DNA of 64,000 bases from positions 1,240,001 to 1,304,000 of the forward strand of contig NZ_CP085990.1 of the NCBI RefSeq assembly GCF_020736705.1, in the 5' to 3' direction. The stretch's first letter is position 1. Each line of letters begins with the position of its first letter. The stretch is from Psychrobacter sanguinis (lineage in GTDB: Bacteria > Pseudomonadota > Gammaproteobacteria > Pseudomonadales > Moraxellaceae). Shown here piece after piece: positions 8,346-17,494 of the stretch. The notes beneath the pieces were generated by a model, which saw only the letters and a list, made by a program, of their open reading frames with translations, was not told where the DNA came from and made no database searches. The position numbers were made by a program, and so were the translations under genes.

Positions 8346-10154
8346 TTATTCAAATTCTCTTTTTTGAACTGTAGGGTACTTATCGTTATGAAGAGAGTCA
8401 TCGGTGAGCAATGTAATAGCTTGCATGGTACTTAAGAATACTCGACCTGATAGCTCTGTAATCACTGGTGTGTGCTCAATGACATCCATAATAGGACCTT
8501 TGATAAAACTATAGTGTAAGCGCTTATTGGCCGCCATCAATTCACGATTCAGAGTAATAAGCATCTCTTGCGCCGTAAGGTCAATATGATTGACTGACGA
8601 CATGATGAGTACCAACTCGCAAGCTTTAGGGTACTCCTCAAGCGCTTCTTTGATTCGACCGTAAACGGATTCGCTGTTACCAAAAAATAAACTTTCATCG
8701 ACCCGCATGATAAGCAGGTTGTCATAGGTAATCACATCATGGCGATGAATGTTGCGAAAATGCTCGGTTCCTAAAAGTCTACCCACTACCGCAATATGAG
8801 GGTGGCTCGATTGCCAGATTAGACCGGCAAAGGAGACGATAATACCGATGACTAAACCGATGTTTAGACCAAAAATGAGCACACCAATAAAGGTAGCGGC
8901 GAAACTCATGGCATCTAAACGGTCAGTCTTCAAGGCTGTTTTGAAGGTGTCGACATCAATAAGACTGACAATAGAGGCCATAATCATTGCCCCCAAAAGC
9001 GCATAAGGGAGCGGAGCGATAGCCTCATTTAGCACTAATAAAGTCGCCACCATGATAATTACGGTAATGAGGCTGGCTAAAGGGGTCTTGGCCCCAGAAT
9101 CTACGTTGATGGCGGTACGTGAAAAGCCGCCCGCTACTGGGAAGCTTTGACTAAAGCCCCCTGCAATATTTGCTAAACCCAGTCCTTTAAGCTCTTGGTT
9201 TGCATCAAATTTCTCACCGCGTAAACGGGCGTAAGTACTGGCCACAGAGCTACTAGAGACAAAGACAATTAATGCCATGAGGCCTGCGGTTGGTAGCATA
9301 GTCGCTACTTGGGATAAAGATTCAAACTCAGGCATTGATAGCATAGGCAACCCAGTTGGAATCTCTCCAATAACCCGAATGCCGCGACTAGACCAGTTAG
9401 CGATGTGGCTTAAAAAGATAGCAACAATAACCACGACCAAGGGAAATAACCGACCTGCCCATTTTGCTTTGGACGCAGGTAGCCAAGATTGCCATAACAA
9501 ACCACTGGCATAGCGGTTTAACATAAATAAGATAAACGCACTCCCCCCAATAATAAAAGTCGGGAGGTGGAATGTGCTCAATTGCGTTACTAAAGAAGCG
9601 GTATAGCCTGGTAAGGTGTTGCCACTGACCGCGATATTGGTCAGGTACTTTAATTGGCTAACAAATATCAACACCGCAGCGCCACTGACGAAACCTGCTG
9701 ATACACCGCGGCTAATAAACTGCATAATCCAGCCAAGCCTGAGTTTACCGGCCAACCACAGTATGCTGCCCATCATCAGTGCCAGCAAGCTGGCAAGCAT
9801 AATGTATTGCACACTGCCTTCTATGGCTAGGCCATGTAGGCTACTGGCGGTCATGATGGCAGTGATGGCCACTGCACCGATGGCTTGCACGTTACTTGAG
9901 CCGACCCATGCATAGACTAGGACCGGTACAATAGAGGCATATATTCCGTATACCGGTGGCAAGCCTGCCAACACAGCGTAACCTAAGCTTTGGGGAATGA
10001 CTAAAATGCCCACCACCAGTCCAGCGATAATATCAGCAGGCAAGCGAGCGGTATCATAAGTTGACACCCATTCAGGCAGCAACCTTTCAGGCAATAACTT
10101 GGCAAGCCAGCTTTCGGTCTTAGGGTGATCACTTAATGGGTGTTTGTTCGCCAC
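8346..10154 (-). CDS. SulP-family anion transporter with STAS domain
   Basis: The 602-residue inner-membrane protein has the SulP layout: cytoplasmic N-terminus (WVSTYDTARLPADIIAGLVVG), about 12-14 hydrophobic segments to about residue 440, then a cytoplasmic STAS domain with LVLIMSSVNHIDLTAQEML near 520. The segment QSLGYAVLAGLPPVYGIY near 54 is the family signature. Members carry sulfate, bicarbonate or other anions; the ion cannot be told here. It appears to start at GTG. A perfect 20-bp palindrome lies 36 bases upstream of the start. The neighbouring DUF442 genes make a sulfur oxyanion a reasonable guess. Confidence 0.9.
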   Translation of the reverse strand: MANKHPLSDHPKTESWLAKLLPERLLPEWVSTYDTARLPADIIAGLVVGILVIPQSLGYAVLAGLPPVYGIYASIVPVLVYAWVGSSNVQAIGAVAITAIMTASSLHGLAIEGSVQYIMLASLLALMMGSILWLAGKLRLGWIMQFISRGVSAGFVSGAAVLIFVSQLKYLTNIAVSGNTLPGYTASLVTQLSTFHLPTFIIGGSAFILFMLNRYASGLLWQSWLPASKAKWAGRLFPLVVVIVAIFLSHIANWSSRGIRVIGEIPTGLPMLSMPEFESLSQVATMLPTAGLMALIVFVSSSSVASTYARLRGEKFDANQELKGLGLANIAGGFSQSFPVAGGFSRTAINVDSGAKTPLASLITVIIMVATLLVLNEAIAPLPYALLGAMIMASIVSLIDVDTFKTALKTDRLDAMSFAATFIGVLIFGLNIGLVIGIIVSFAGLIWQSSHPHIAVVGRLLGTEHFRNIHRHDVITYDNLLIMRVDESLFFGNSESVYGRIKEALEEYPKACELVLIMSSVNHIDLTAQEMLITLNRELMAANKRLHYSFIKGPIMDVIEHTPVITELSGRVFLSTMQAITLLTDDSLHNDKYPTVQKREFE

Positions 10155-10540
10155 GATTGCTTCTCACTAACCACTTATTATCCGACATCAAATACCGTTT
10201 AAACGGTATTAGCTTGGCCTATTGAAATCAGAAATAAAGTATCAATATATATAATTGTATAATATAACAGATTGATTGAGATGTCGTATGACAACAATTG
10301 AATATTTATCTGTTATCTATTGTTAATGTTAGATTTAGATAATGTCAGTCGCCACTAAGGATAAGCAGCGGTTATATTGAAAGCCCGTCAATATTGAGAG
10401 CCTGTTATGTTAACAACCTGTCGTATTAAAAACGTGACAGACTGCGAAAAATTCAAAATGAGTCTCTAGAATAAGCAATTAGAATGAAGGGTAAAGACAA
10501 ACGATAAGAGTAAATAATAAATAATAAAAGGTATCAGATT
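10155..10540. other. divergent intergenic region, sulP/trxC
   Basis: Shared upstream region of the SulP gene (minus) and trxC (plus). It is AT-rich and contains the palindrome at 10191-10210. I see no small gene. Confidence 0.5.
10191..10210. promoter_or_regulatory. perfect 20-bp palindrome, candidate operator
   Basis: AATACCGTTTAAACGGTATT is a perfect palindrome 36 to 56 bases upstream of the SulP start, where a repressor would cover a promoter. It is not followed by a T-run, so it does not look like a terminator. The regulator is unknown. Confidence 0.5.
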
Positions 10541-10978
10541 ATGAGTAATAGCCAATCAGTACATTTGGTGTGCCCACAGTGCGCCGCTACTAACCGAATC
10601 CCTGCTCAGCGTATGAGTGAAAGCCCCGTATGTGGTAAATGCCAGCAAGCGTTATTGACCGCAGCCCCTGTGGTATTAACCGGCCAAACCGCCCATAAGA
10701 CCATCCAAAAAAATGAGGTATTAACCATTGTCGATTTTTGGGCGGACTGGTGTCAGCCTTGTCATATGATGGCTCCGCAATTTGAGCAGGCTGCTCAGCA
10801 GTTACCCAATGTGGTTTTTGCTAAGCTACAAACGGATAAGTATGAACAGGCTTCTGCTGCTTACGGTATTAGAAGCTTACCGACTATGGTGGCCTTTAAA
10901 GGTGGGAAAGAGGTTGCCCGTCAGTCCGGTGCTTTGCCGAGAAATCAAATTGTACAGTGGGTACAGTCGTTGGCCTAA
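10541..10978 (+). CDS. trxC: thioredoxin 2 (zinc-ribbon thioredoxin)
   Basis: The 145-residue protein has the Trx2 layout: an N-terminal zinc ribbon with two CxxC pairs (CPQC at 11-14, CGKC at about 31-34) followed by a thioredoxin fold with FWADWCQPCHMMAPQFE and the cis-proline loop SLPTMVAF. It reduces protein disulfides in the cytosol. The active-site loop reads WCQPC instead of the usual WCGPC, which may shift its redox potential or partner choice. It is transcribed alone, convergent with anmK. Confidence 0.92.
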   Translation: MSNSQSVHLVCPQCAATNRIPAQRMSESPVCGKCQQALLTAAPVVLTGQTAHKTIQKNEVLTIVDFWADWCQPCHMMAPQFEQAAQQLPNVVFAKLQTDKYEQASAAYGIRSLPTMVAFKGGKEVARQSGALPRNQIVQWVQSLA

Positions 10979-11060
10979 TTTGCTGACCTAACTTAATGGC
11001 TTAGCCTGCTAACTGGGTTAGCAGGCTTAAGAACGCGGCGTGACCTATATTTGTTTTAGC

Positions 11061-12359
11061 TTAAGCAAAGCAAACTTGGCCGAGTATTACTGGTTTGGTA
11101 GCGCCAGTGACGGCTGGTAAATTTCCTGTCTCACCTATAATGGTTTGACGGGCCAGCCAGGCAAATGCCATCGCCTCTACCCAAGTAGGGGCAATACCAA
11201 ACTGTTGACTGGTGGTAACGTGCCACTCAGGCAGTAAATTGGCAATCTGTGTCAACAAGTTGGGGTTATAGGCACCGCCACCACAAATGATAATGTCGCC
11301 TGCAGTAAGGTTTAATTGTTTGGCTTCTGATTCAATGGCGTCGCATAATGTTTGAGCAGTAAGCTGGGTCAAAGTGGCCTGTACCGACGCTGCATCAGCG
11401 TTGATAGCCTGTTGAGTGTCAGCGTCTAGTTGTTCAATTTGTTCAACAAGCCAACCTAAGTTGAATTCTTCTCGGCCGGTGCTTTTAGGCGTTGCTTGGG
11501 TAAAGTAAGGATGCGCCATTAACTGTGACAACAAGGCAGGGTTCACGGAGCCTGACTGAGCCCATTTGCCTTCTTCATCATAAAGACTGTCAGCGTCAGG
11601 GTGTTGGCTTTGATACCAAGCATCTAACAACAGGTTGGCAGGACCGGTGTCATAGCCGGTTACTTTATCCGCCTGTGCTGACGGTAATACAGTAATATTG
11701 GCAATACCACCTAGATTAACGATAATTTGGTCTTTGTCAGCGTCTGTCGCAAACTGGGCCAAATGGAAAGCAGGTGCCAGAGGCGCCCCTTGTCCACCCA
11801 CCGCCATATCACGACGACGGAAATCAGTAACCACACTAATACCAGTGCGCTCAGCAATAATATTAGGGTCTACCAATTGTAGACTAAAGCCTAAATTGGG
11901 ACGGTGACGTACGGTCTGACCATGGCAGCCGATAGCAAGTATTTCATCGGCACTGATACCTGATTTCTCAAGTAATTCATTAACCACGGCACTGGCAAAT
12001 TCGGCATATTCACAACTGGCCCAACCAAACCATTCAAGTTCACTTTGGGGTTGCTGCTCCAAAATAATATTTTTGACCGGGTGTGCCAAGGTGGTAAATC
12101 CATTGGGTTGGCACAATGCCAACAGCGTATCTCTTAAATGTTCTGGAAATGGTTTGCTATGAGTGGCGATGATTTTATCGCTGTCAGAGTCATAAAATTG
12201 GCAAATAACTGCATCCATTCCATCCAGACTGGTCCCTGACATCATGCCGATGTAATAGCCACTGTCAAAACTATCAAAAAGGGTCTCTGATAAAGCAGAC
12301 TCCAGTTGTGCCAAGTTTTCTAATGGGCTGTCTGATGGTGTTAATTCGCTATGTGTCAT
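11061..12359 (-). CDS. anmK: anhydro-N-acetylmuramic acid kinase
   Basis: AnmK phosphorylates and opens 1,6-anhydro-MurNAc during recycling of peptidoglycan. Motifs seen are GMMSGTSLDGMDAV (phosphate binding), GCHGQTVRHRP, DFRRRDMAVGGQGAPL, LGGIANIT, GYDTGPANLLLDAW and GGGAYNPNLL. I place the start at the ATG at 12359 (MTHSELTP); an in-frame ATG at 12413 would add 18 residues of unlikely sequence. Even so there are about 30 residues ahead of the kinase core that most AnmK proteins lack. It lies next to an IS whose left end is 131 bases upstream of the chosen start. Confidence 0.92.
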   Translation of the reverse strand: MTHSELTPSDSPLENLAQLESALSETLFDSFDSGYYIGMMSGTSLDGMDAVICQFYDSDSDKIIATHSKPFPEHLRDTLLALCQPNGFTTLAHPVKNIILEQQPQSELEWFGWASCEYAEFASAVVNELLEKSGISADEILAIGCHGQTVRHRPNLGFSLQLVDPNIIAERTGISVVTDFRRRDMAVGGQGAPLAPAFHLAQFATDADKDQIIVNLGGIANITVLPSAQADKVTGYDTGPANLLLDAWYQSQHPDADSLYDEEGKWAQSGSVNPALLSQLMAHPYFTQATPKSTGREEFNLGWLVEQIEQLDADTQQAINADAASVQATLTQLTAQTLCDAIESEAKQLNLTAGDIIICGGGAYNPNLLTQIANLLPEWHVTTSQQFGIAPTWVEAMAFAWLARQTIIGETGNLPAVTGATKPVILGQVCFA

Positions 12360-12485
12360 GGGCCTACTACATTTTATTTGTGAGTAATATGAGAATGCAT
12401 GCGTTTGATGCACGTATGGTGGGTCATTATAACAAATGCAGTGAGTTAAGGTTTCTGAAAGAGGCCTATTTATTTACTATTGTTC

Positions 12486-13585
12486 ATTAATAGGACTTAC
12501 GCAACAATCAGTCTAGGCGAGCGCAACTGCTCGCAGAGATAGTCATCCAGCAAGCCATGTTTTAACTGATATACCGTTTTCTTTGTCTGCCTAGCAATAC
12601 GGGTCAAACTTATCCAAACTAATATAGAACAGCAAATATGATTGCGCTGAATACGTGCTTTTCGACACTGATTAGACTCTATACCTGTTAATTGCTTAAT
12701 CTCACGATGAAACTGCTCAATTTTCCAGCGTATGGCGCACACCTGTTGTACGTCATCACGATTTGTTTGAGTGGTGTCGTTGGTTACGACCCAATCCGTG
12801 CGGTGAGTACTCACCACAACCCGAAACAGTTGCACTTTATAGTGTTTAGGAAATTTATTGATCTTAATTAATTTGCCATTATCTTGTTCGGCCTCAGTCC
12901 ATTGTAAAGCACTGACTGAGGTATAAGCGCGTTGCCCCTTAGAATCATCAACCAAACGGTTGCTCTTAAGCGGACAGTAAAAGATTTTACCTAAACCATC
13001 AATGGTCAGCATGATATCTTTAGTGGCATACCAGCTGTCCATGAGCACCGTTTTAAATACCAATTGCTTGTACTCGATCGTGTGTCGTAACATATCTTCT
13101 AAATGATCAAGCTTGGTTTTACCATCGATGGCTTTGTCGTAAATACGGTAGTCAATAACCCAATACTGCTGGGTATGCGGGTTAACGTAGATGCAGTTTA
13201 CAAGACTAATGCCTTTAATTAATCGTTTAGCATTGCCACTATATTGGCGGTTGACCAGTTCTATCTTATGACTGTGATCTTTGTCTAATACGGTGTCATC
13301 AAAGAGCAAGTAACCCTCAGCATCGGCGACAATGTCTTGTTTAACTTGTTCCCATACTAGACGAGGTTTGAGCTTGTCACCTTTAATATAACGGTTGATA
13401 CGGTCATGACTGATGTTCTCAGGATGATGATCAGCATAGTTGGTGATGGTGTAGTTTATTTGGCTCACCATGAGATATTGGCAATAATCTAGTCGGGTTA
13501 CTTTAGGCTTCTTCATGACTATTATGGTACTACGCTGTGCTTTAGGTTGGCAATATATCTCTGGTTTTGCGTAAGTCCTAATTAA
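12486..13585 (-). mobile_element. IS-A copy 1 (1090 bp, IS4/IS701-like) with 5-bp target duplication
   Basis: The element proper is 12491-13580. Its ends are the 14-bp inverted repeat TAGGACTTACGCAA / TTGCGTAAGTCCTA, and it is flanked by the direct repeat ATTAA (12486-12490 and 13581-13585). A second copy lies at 25906-26995 with a different duplication. Size, ends and 5-bp duplication resemble the ISAba11 type of IS701-family elements; the family placement is from memory and not searched. Confidence 0.93.
12497..13516 (-). CDS. DDE transposase of IS-A, copy 1
   Basis: This intact 339-residue transposase nearly fills the IS. The DDE triad is probably D73 or D74 in FDDTVLDKDHS, D160 in VLMDSWYATK and E267 in IRWKIEQFHREIK, with the R-x3-E-x6-K spacing of IS4-type transposases. 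It is nearly identical to the copy at 25912-26931, with two residue differences (Ser/Gly in KGISLVN and Glu/Lys in DHLEDML). Its completeness suggests recent activity. Confidence 0.93.
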   Translation of the reverse strand: MKKPKVTRLDYCQYLMVSQINYTITNYADHHPENISHDRINRYIKGDKLKPRLVWEQVKQDIVADAEGYLLFDDTVLDKDHSHKIELVNRQYSGNAKRLIKGISLVNCIYVNPHTQQYWVIDYRIYDKAIDGKTKLDHLEDMLRHTIEYKQLVFKTVLMDSWYATKDIMLTIDGLGKIFYCPLKSNRLVDDSKGQRAYTSVSALQWTEAEQDNGKLIKINKFPKHYKVQLFRVVVSTHRTDWVVTNDTTQTNRDDVQQVCAIRWKIEQFHREIKQLTGIESNQCRKARIQRNHICCSILVWISLTRIARQTKKTVYQLKHGLLDDYLCEQLRSPRLIVA

Positions 13586-14698
13586 TTACTGAAGTTACGC
13601 AGCCCTAAGCAAAGTCAGCTCATCGAAAGCCGCTTTTGAAGCCGCGACAAGAAGTTTAGCTTTAAGTGCGAAATGATTTAATTTAGTGGTTAACTTCAAA
13701 CATTCAAGCTTAACCGTAGCACAAATAGATAAAAACACATGATTGTGCATTGCCCGTTTAGAATGGGCAGGCGACTTAGCTAAACTGGCATTTTGCTTGA
13801 GTGACTTATGAAACACTTCGATTGCCCAGCGTTTTTCATAAAGACTCATGATCTTATCAGCAGGGAGTTGTGAATCAGTACATACCAAATATAGCACACC
13901 TAAGCTACCGTCTTTGTTTGTAAAGACTTGGCGTATAAAGACAACCTCATGTGGGTAATCTTTTAAATAGCCTGTCATGGCTTTTTTATCTGGTAGTCCT
14001 ATCTCATCAATTCGCTGATAACGAGACTGTTTTTTGTCTTGTAGATTCAGAGCGATTAAACGATTGGATTTAAGGGCTGCGATTACATGCTTATCTTTTT
14101 TGCGAATATGCTTTAATGTCTGTTTACTGGTAAACCATGAATCCATCAGCACATAACGGAACTTAACTTGGTTGTGGCAAGCGGTATCAACCATGTCTCT
14201 TAGCAACTGATTCTTGGTTATCCTGGCTTTGCGTTTGTTTTTTCGAGTACTGATATCACTGTAGCAAATCGGTTTGGTGACAATGTGAAAGGCTATTGGT
14301 AGCGAGACACCCTCACAATGGTACAAACAGTTCAGTAAGTTGATGCCTTTGACTGTGGTGTTTGTCGTATGGTCATAGTGCCAGCAATTTGTCTCATTTT
14401 CTTTGGTATGGGGTTTTGCTTGTATGGTGTCATCAAATATCAGTACACCGTCTTCGTTTTCTATATCACGTATGGTCGGTTTGACCTGTTGCCATAGATG
14501 CTTTGAAGTGTACTCGCTATTTGTTAAAAATCTGGTCACAGCATCATGACTGATGCTACCCTCCATCATCGCCGATAAGCCTGTGGCTGTGGTTTGACCA
14601 AAGCTACTGAGTTGATAGTCTGTGTATAAGTCAATCATGTCTTTATTCATGGTGGTAGTATAGCGTTTGTTTAGGTCTTTGCGTAACTTCAGTTAATT
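13583..14698 (-). mobile_element. IS-B copy 1 (1106 bp, IS4-like) with 5-bp target duplication
   Basis: The element proper is 13588-14693, bounded by ACTGAAGTTACGCA / TGCGTAACTTCAGT and flanked by TAATT (13583-13587 and 14694-14698). Its left duplication overlaps the right duplication of IS-A within ATTAATT, so the two elements sit almost back to back. The other copy, inverted, is at 55205-56310. Confidence 0.93.
13595..14650 (-). CDS. DDE transposase of IS-B, copy 1
   Basis: This intact 351-residue transposase has likely catalytic residues D73 or D74 (FDDTIQAKPHT), D170 (VLMDSWFTSK) and E278, and shows the full IS4 signature Y-x2-R-x3-E-x6-K (Y271, R274, E278, K285). It is related to the IS-A transposase but clearly a different lineage. 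It differs at a handful of residues from the copy at 55248-56303, for example around STRKNKRKARITKNQ. Confidence 0.93.
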   Translation of the reverse strand: MNKDMIDLYTDYQLSSFGQTTATGLSAMMEGSISHDAVTRFLTNSEYTSKHLWQQVKPTIRDIENEDGVLIFDDTIQAKPHTKENETNCWHYDHTTNTTVKGINLLNCLYHCEGVSLPIAFHIVTKPICYSDISTRKNKRKARITKNQLLRDMVDTACHNQVKFRYVLMDSWFTSKQTLKHIRKKDKHVIAALKSNRLIALNLQDKKQSRYQRIDEIGLPDKKAMTGYLKDYPHEVVFIRQVFTNKDGSLGVLYLVCTDSQLPADKIMSLYEKRWAIEVFHKSLKQNASLAKSPAHSKRAMHNHVFLSICATVKLECLKLTTKLNHFALKAKLLVAASKAAFDELTLLRAA

Positions 14699-15010
14699 AG
14701 CTAAGAGAGGCATTGATAATCGTATTGCTAGAGGGCTGAAGGTTGTTGAGCTCAATAAAGGGGTCATTGTGATTTACCAGTTTAGCTTTTGATTATGTAT
14801 TTTGAGCACGTTTTTTGAGACTGGGTTTTAAATGCCTATTTTGAACCGAGCTTTTTAGCCCAAACTATTTTAGTAAGCGTGTAAAACAAGGGTTATCATA
14901 GCTTTTTGTTGTTTTCTTCTTTAAAATCCTAGCATTCATTTTTCATACTCATTAACATAGTCCTGATTAGACTGTTATTTCCTATTCATTACCCAACTAT
15001 TGAGGCAGAT
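14699..15010. other. intergenic upstream of tyrS
   Basis: AT-rich spacer of about 310 bases that should contain the tyrS promoter. I see no attenuator-like hairpin or small gene. Confidence 0.45.
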
Positions 15011-16246
15011 ATGAGCCAAGCGACATCAGAACAATCAACAAATAACTTAAGTATTGAAGAACAACTTGCCATTATTAAACGTGGTACTTATGAGATTTTT
15101 TCAGAAGAAGATTTGATTGCTAAGCTAAAGCTGGGTCGTCCCTTAAAAATTAAAGCCGGTTTTGATCCAACAGCGCCTGATTTACACTTAGGGCACACAG
15201 TTCTAATCAATAAACTAAAGCATTTCCAAGACTTAGGTCATGAAATCTATTTCTTAATCGGTGACTATACGGCCAAAATCGGTGATCCTTCCGGTAAAAA
15301 CTCTACACGTCCTCCATTAACTGATGAGCAAGTTTTGGCCAATGCTAAGACCTATGCCGAGCAAGTATTTAAGATCTTGGACAAAGACAAAACCAAAGTA
15401 GTATTTAACTCACAGTGGTTCAATGAGATGAGTGCTGGGGATATGATTCAGTTGGCCAGCCAGCTCACCGTATCGCGTATGCTTGAGCGTGATGACTTTG
15501 CCAAGCGTTATGCCTCACAAACTCCAATCGCTATTCACGAGTTTTTATATCCTTTAGTGCAAGGCTATGATTCGATCGCTCTTGAAGCAGATGTTGAAAT
15601 GGGCGGTACGGATCAAACCTTTAACCTATTGATGGGTCGCACCTTACAAGGTCGCTATGGCCATGAAGCACAAGTGTGTATTACGGTGCCTATTTTGGAA
15701 GGCTTAGATGGCGTTAATAAAATGTCTAAGTCTTTAGGCAACTATGTTGGTATTGAAGATGCACCTGGCGTTATGTTCCAAAAGATTTTATCTATGCCAG
15801 ACACGCTTATCCATCGCTATTTTGAATTTTTAAGCTTTAAGCCAATGGAAGAAGTGGATGCCTTAATGGCGGAGATGGAAAATGGCCGTAACCCGCAAGA
15901 AATCAAACGTATCTTGGCTGAAGAGCTGATTGAGCGTTTCCATGATAAAGAAGCGGCAGAAAATGCTCATAAATCAGCCGGTAACGTCTTAGCTGATGGT
16001 GAGCTGCCAGTAGATTTGCCTGAAGTGACATTAGAGCTTGAAGCAGGTCAAGAAGCCTTATTCATTACTCAGATTCTAAACCAAGCGGATCTGGCTAAAA
16101 ACAGTGCAGCGGCTAAAGACATGCTAAAACGCAATGCAGTGAAGGTCGATGGGGAAGAGGTAAATGCGGGCTTTAGTTTGACTTCGGGTCAAACTGTGGT
16201 GATTCAGGCTGGTAAGAAAGCCTTTGCTAAAGTGACTATTGCTTGA
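15011..16246 (+). CDS. tyrS: tyrosyl-tRNA synthetase
   Basis: This class I aminoacyl-tRNA synthetase charges tRNA-Tyr. It has [15 protein letters not shown] with the HIGH-type motif HLGH at 59-62, KMSKS at 237-241, and an S4 RNA-binding domain in the last 60 residues ([20 protein letters not shown]). The length of 411 residues fits the longer TyrRS (TyrZ-like) group. The stop TGA coincides with the end of a tnpB element; removing that element as proposed below would give the same protein with a TAA stop and put the terminator at 17699 about 50 bases downstream. Confidence 0.96.
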   Translation: MSQATSEQSTNNLSIEEQLAIIKRGTYEIFSEEDLIAKLKLGRPLKIKAGFDPTAPDLHLGHTVLINKLKHFQDLGHEIYFLIGDYTAKIGDPSGKNSTRPPLTDEQVLANAKTYAEQVFKILDKDKTKVVFNSQWFNEMSAGDMIQLASQLTVSRMLERDDFAKRYASQTPIAIHEFLYPLVQGYDSIALEADVEMGGTDQTFNLLMGRTLQGRYGHEAQVCITVPILEGLDGVNKMSKSLGNYVGIEDAPGVMFQKILSMPDTLIHRYFEFLSFKPMEEVDALMAEMENGRNPQEIKRILAEELIERFHDKEAAENAHKSAGNVLADGELPVDLPEVTLELEAGQEALFITQILNQADLAKNSAAAKDMLKRNAVKVDGEEVNAGFSLTSGQTVVIQAGKKAFAKVTIA

Positions 16247-16380
16247 CATACTCCCACCACCAAACCTAACGATTATGGTGGGGGAATCTTTGCGACCCAT
16301 AACAACCTAAGTTGTTACCTTTCGCCATGCCACCTACGCTAATAGGTATAGGCATGGAGGAACTCTTTACACAGTAGCAC
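16243..16380 (-). ncRNA. predicted TnpB guide RNA (omega RNA / reRNA) scaffold
   Basis: Downstream of tnpB up to the right end, the minus strand folds into three consecutive hairpins: 16325-16357 (CCATGCC/GGCATGG with inner ACCTA/TAGGT), 16301-16316 (AACAAC/GTTGTT) and 16253-16282. TnpB guide RNAs are made from exactly this place, overlapping the 3' end of the gene, and their guide is the flank past the right end. Here that flank is the antisense of the last tyrS codons (GCAATAGTCACTTTAGC). The 5' end is unknown. Confidence 0.6.
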
Positions 16381-17494
16381 GTCCTGCTACATCAGCTAAC
16401 GCCTGAGAGCGTATATTGCTTGCTGCATTGGTATCACGGTCATGCTGTGTTTGACAGCTAGGGCACGTCCAATTTCTGACTGACAACGGCAGAGTATCTA
16501 ATTTGTGATGACAATGCGAACAAATTTTACTACTGGCAAAGAACCGACTCACTTTTAGAATGTTTTTACCATACCAATTCGCCTTGTAGGTAAGCAGGGT
16601 AACAAACTGCCCCCAACCCACGTCATTAATCGCTTTGGCAAGTTTTCGGTTCTTTACCATGTTTTTCACACCTAAATCTTCTATCGCATAGCTTGTCGCT
16701 TGGTTTTCGCAGATAAGGCTATGCGTGATTTTGTGATGTAAGTCTAAGCGTTGGTTGCGTACTTTTTCATGAATACGAGCAACAGCTAATTTTTGTTTTT
16801 GATAGTTCTTACTGGTCTTTTGTTTACGAGCAAAGATTTTTTGCTGTATAGCAAGTCGTTTACTGGCTTTGGCTAAATGCTTTGGGTTATCAAATTTGCT
16901 ACCATCTGATAGATTGAGTAAGTGACTAATACCTAAGTCAATGCCAACCGTTAATCTAGGTTCAATGGTCGTAGGCGTTGGCAATATATCAGCTTTATCA
17001 ACCAGTACGCTTGCATAGTATTTGCCTGTGGCGGTTTTACTAATAGTAACGGTTTTGATATTACCAACAAATTCACGGCTAAATACGGTTTTGATGCCTT
17101 TTATTTTAGGTAGATTGATAATACCTTGCTCAAAGTTTACGGTGCAATGTTGAGGGCATTGATAACTACGCTGTGGGATTTTTTTAGATTTGAACCGTGG
17201 AAATTTGGCATGACCTTTGAAGAAGTTAGTAAAAGCGGTATAGATATTTAGTAAGGCATTAAGTAATGATTGGCTATTGACCTCGTTTAGCCATGCAAAC
17301 TGAGCTTTCTTTTTCTTTTTTACTAAATGGCTTTGGATTTTGCTACGTGATAATGATTTGCCAAACATAGCATAGTAGCGTTTTTGCAATGCCAACGCCC
17401 AATTGAACACAAACCGACTACAGCCAAAATGCTTTTCGATTAGCACTCGCTGCTCACTGTTTGGGTAAATTCTGTATTTATAGGCTTTAAGCAT
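16367..17494 (-). CDS. tnpB: TnpB RNA-guided endonuclease
   Basis: This 375-residue protein has a helix-turn-helix-like N-terminus, a RuvC-type nuclease split over the protein with D186 (VGIDLGIS), E272 (YAIEDLGVKNM) and D354 (HDRDTNAASNI), and a zinc ribbon with C325/C328 and C344/C347. All expected catalytic residues are present and the length is normal, so it is probably active. TnpB proteins cut DNA next to a short motif under guidance of an RNA from the element's right end, and so favour retention of the element. The ribosome site is weak. Confidence 0.93.
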   Translation of the reverse strand: MLKAYKYRIYPNSEQRVLIEKHFGCSRFVFNWALALQKRYYAMFGKSLSRSKIQSHLVKKKKKAQFAWLNEVNSQSLLNALLNIYTAFTNFFKGHAKFPRFKSKKIPQRSYQCPQHCTVNFEQGIINLPKIKGIKTVFSREFVGNIKTVTISKTATGKYYASVLVDKADILPTPTTIEPRLTVGIDLGISHLLNLSDGSKFDNPKHLAKASKRLAIQQKIFARKQKTSKNYQKQKLAVARIHEKVRNQRLDLHHKITHSLICENQATSYAIEDLGVKNMVKNRKLAKAINDVGWGQFVTLLTYKANWYGKNILKVSRFFASSKICSHCHHKLDTLPLSVRNWTCPSCQTQHDRDTNAASNIRSQALADVAGRATV

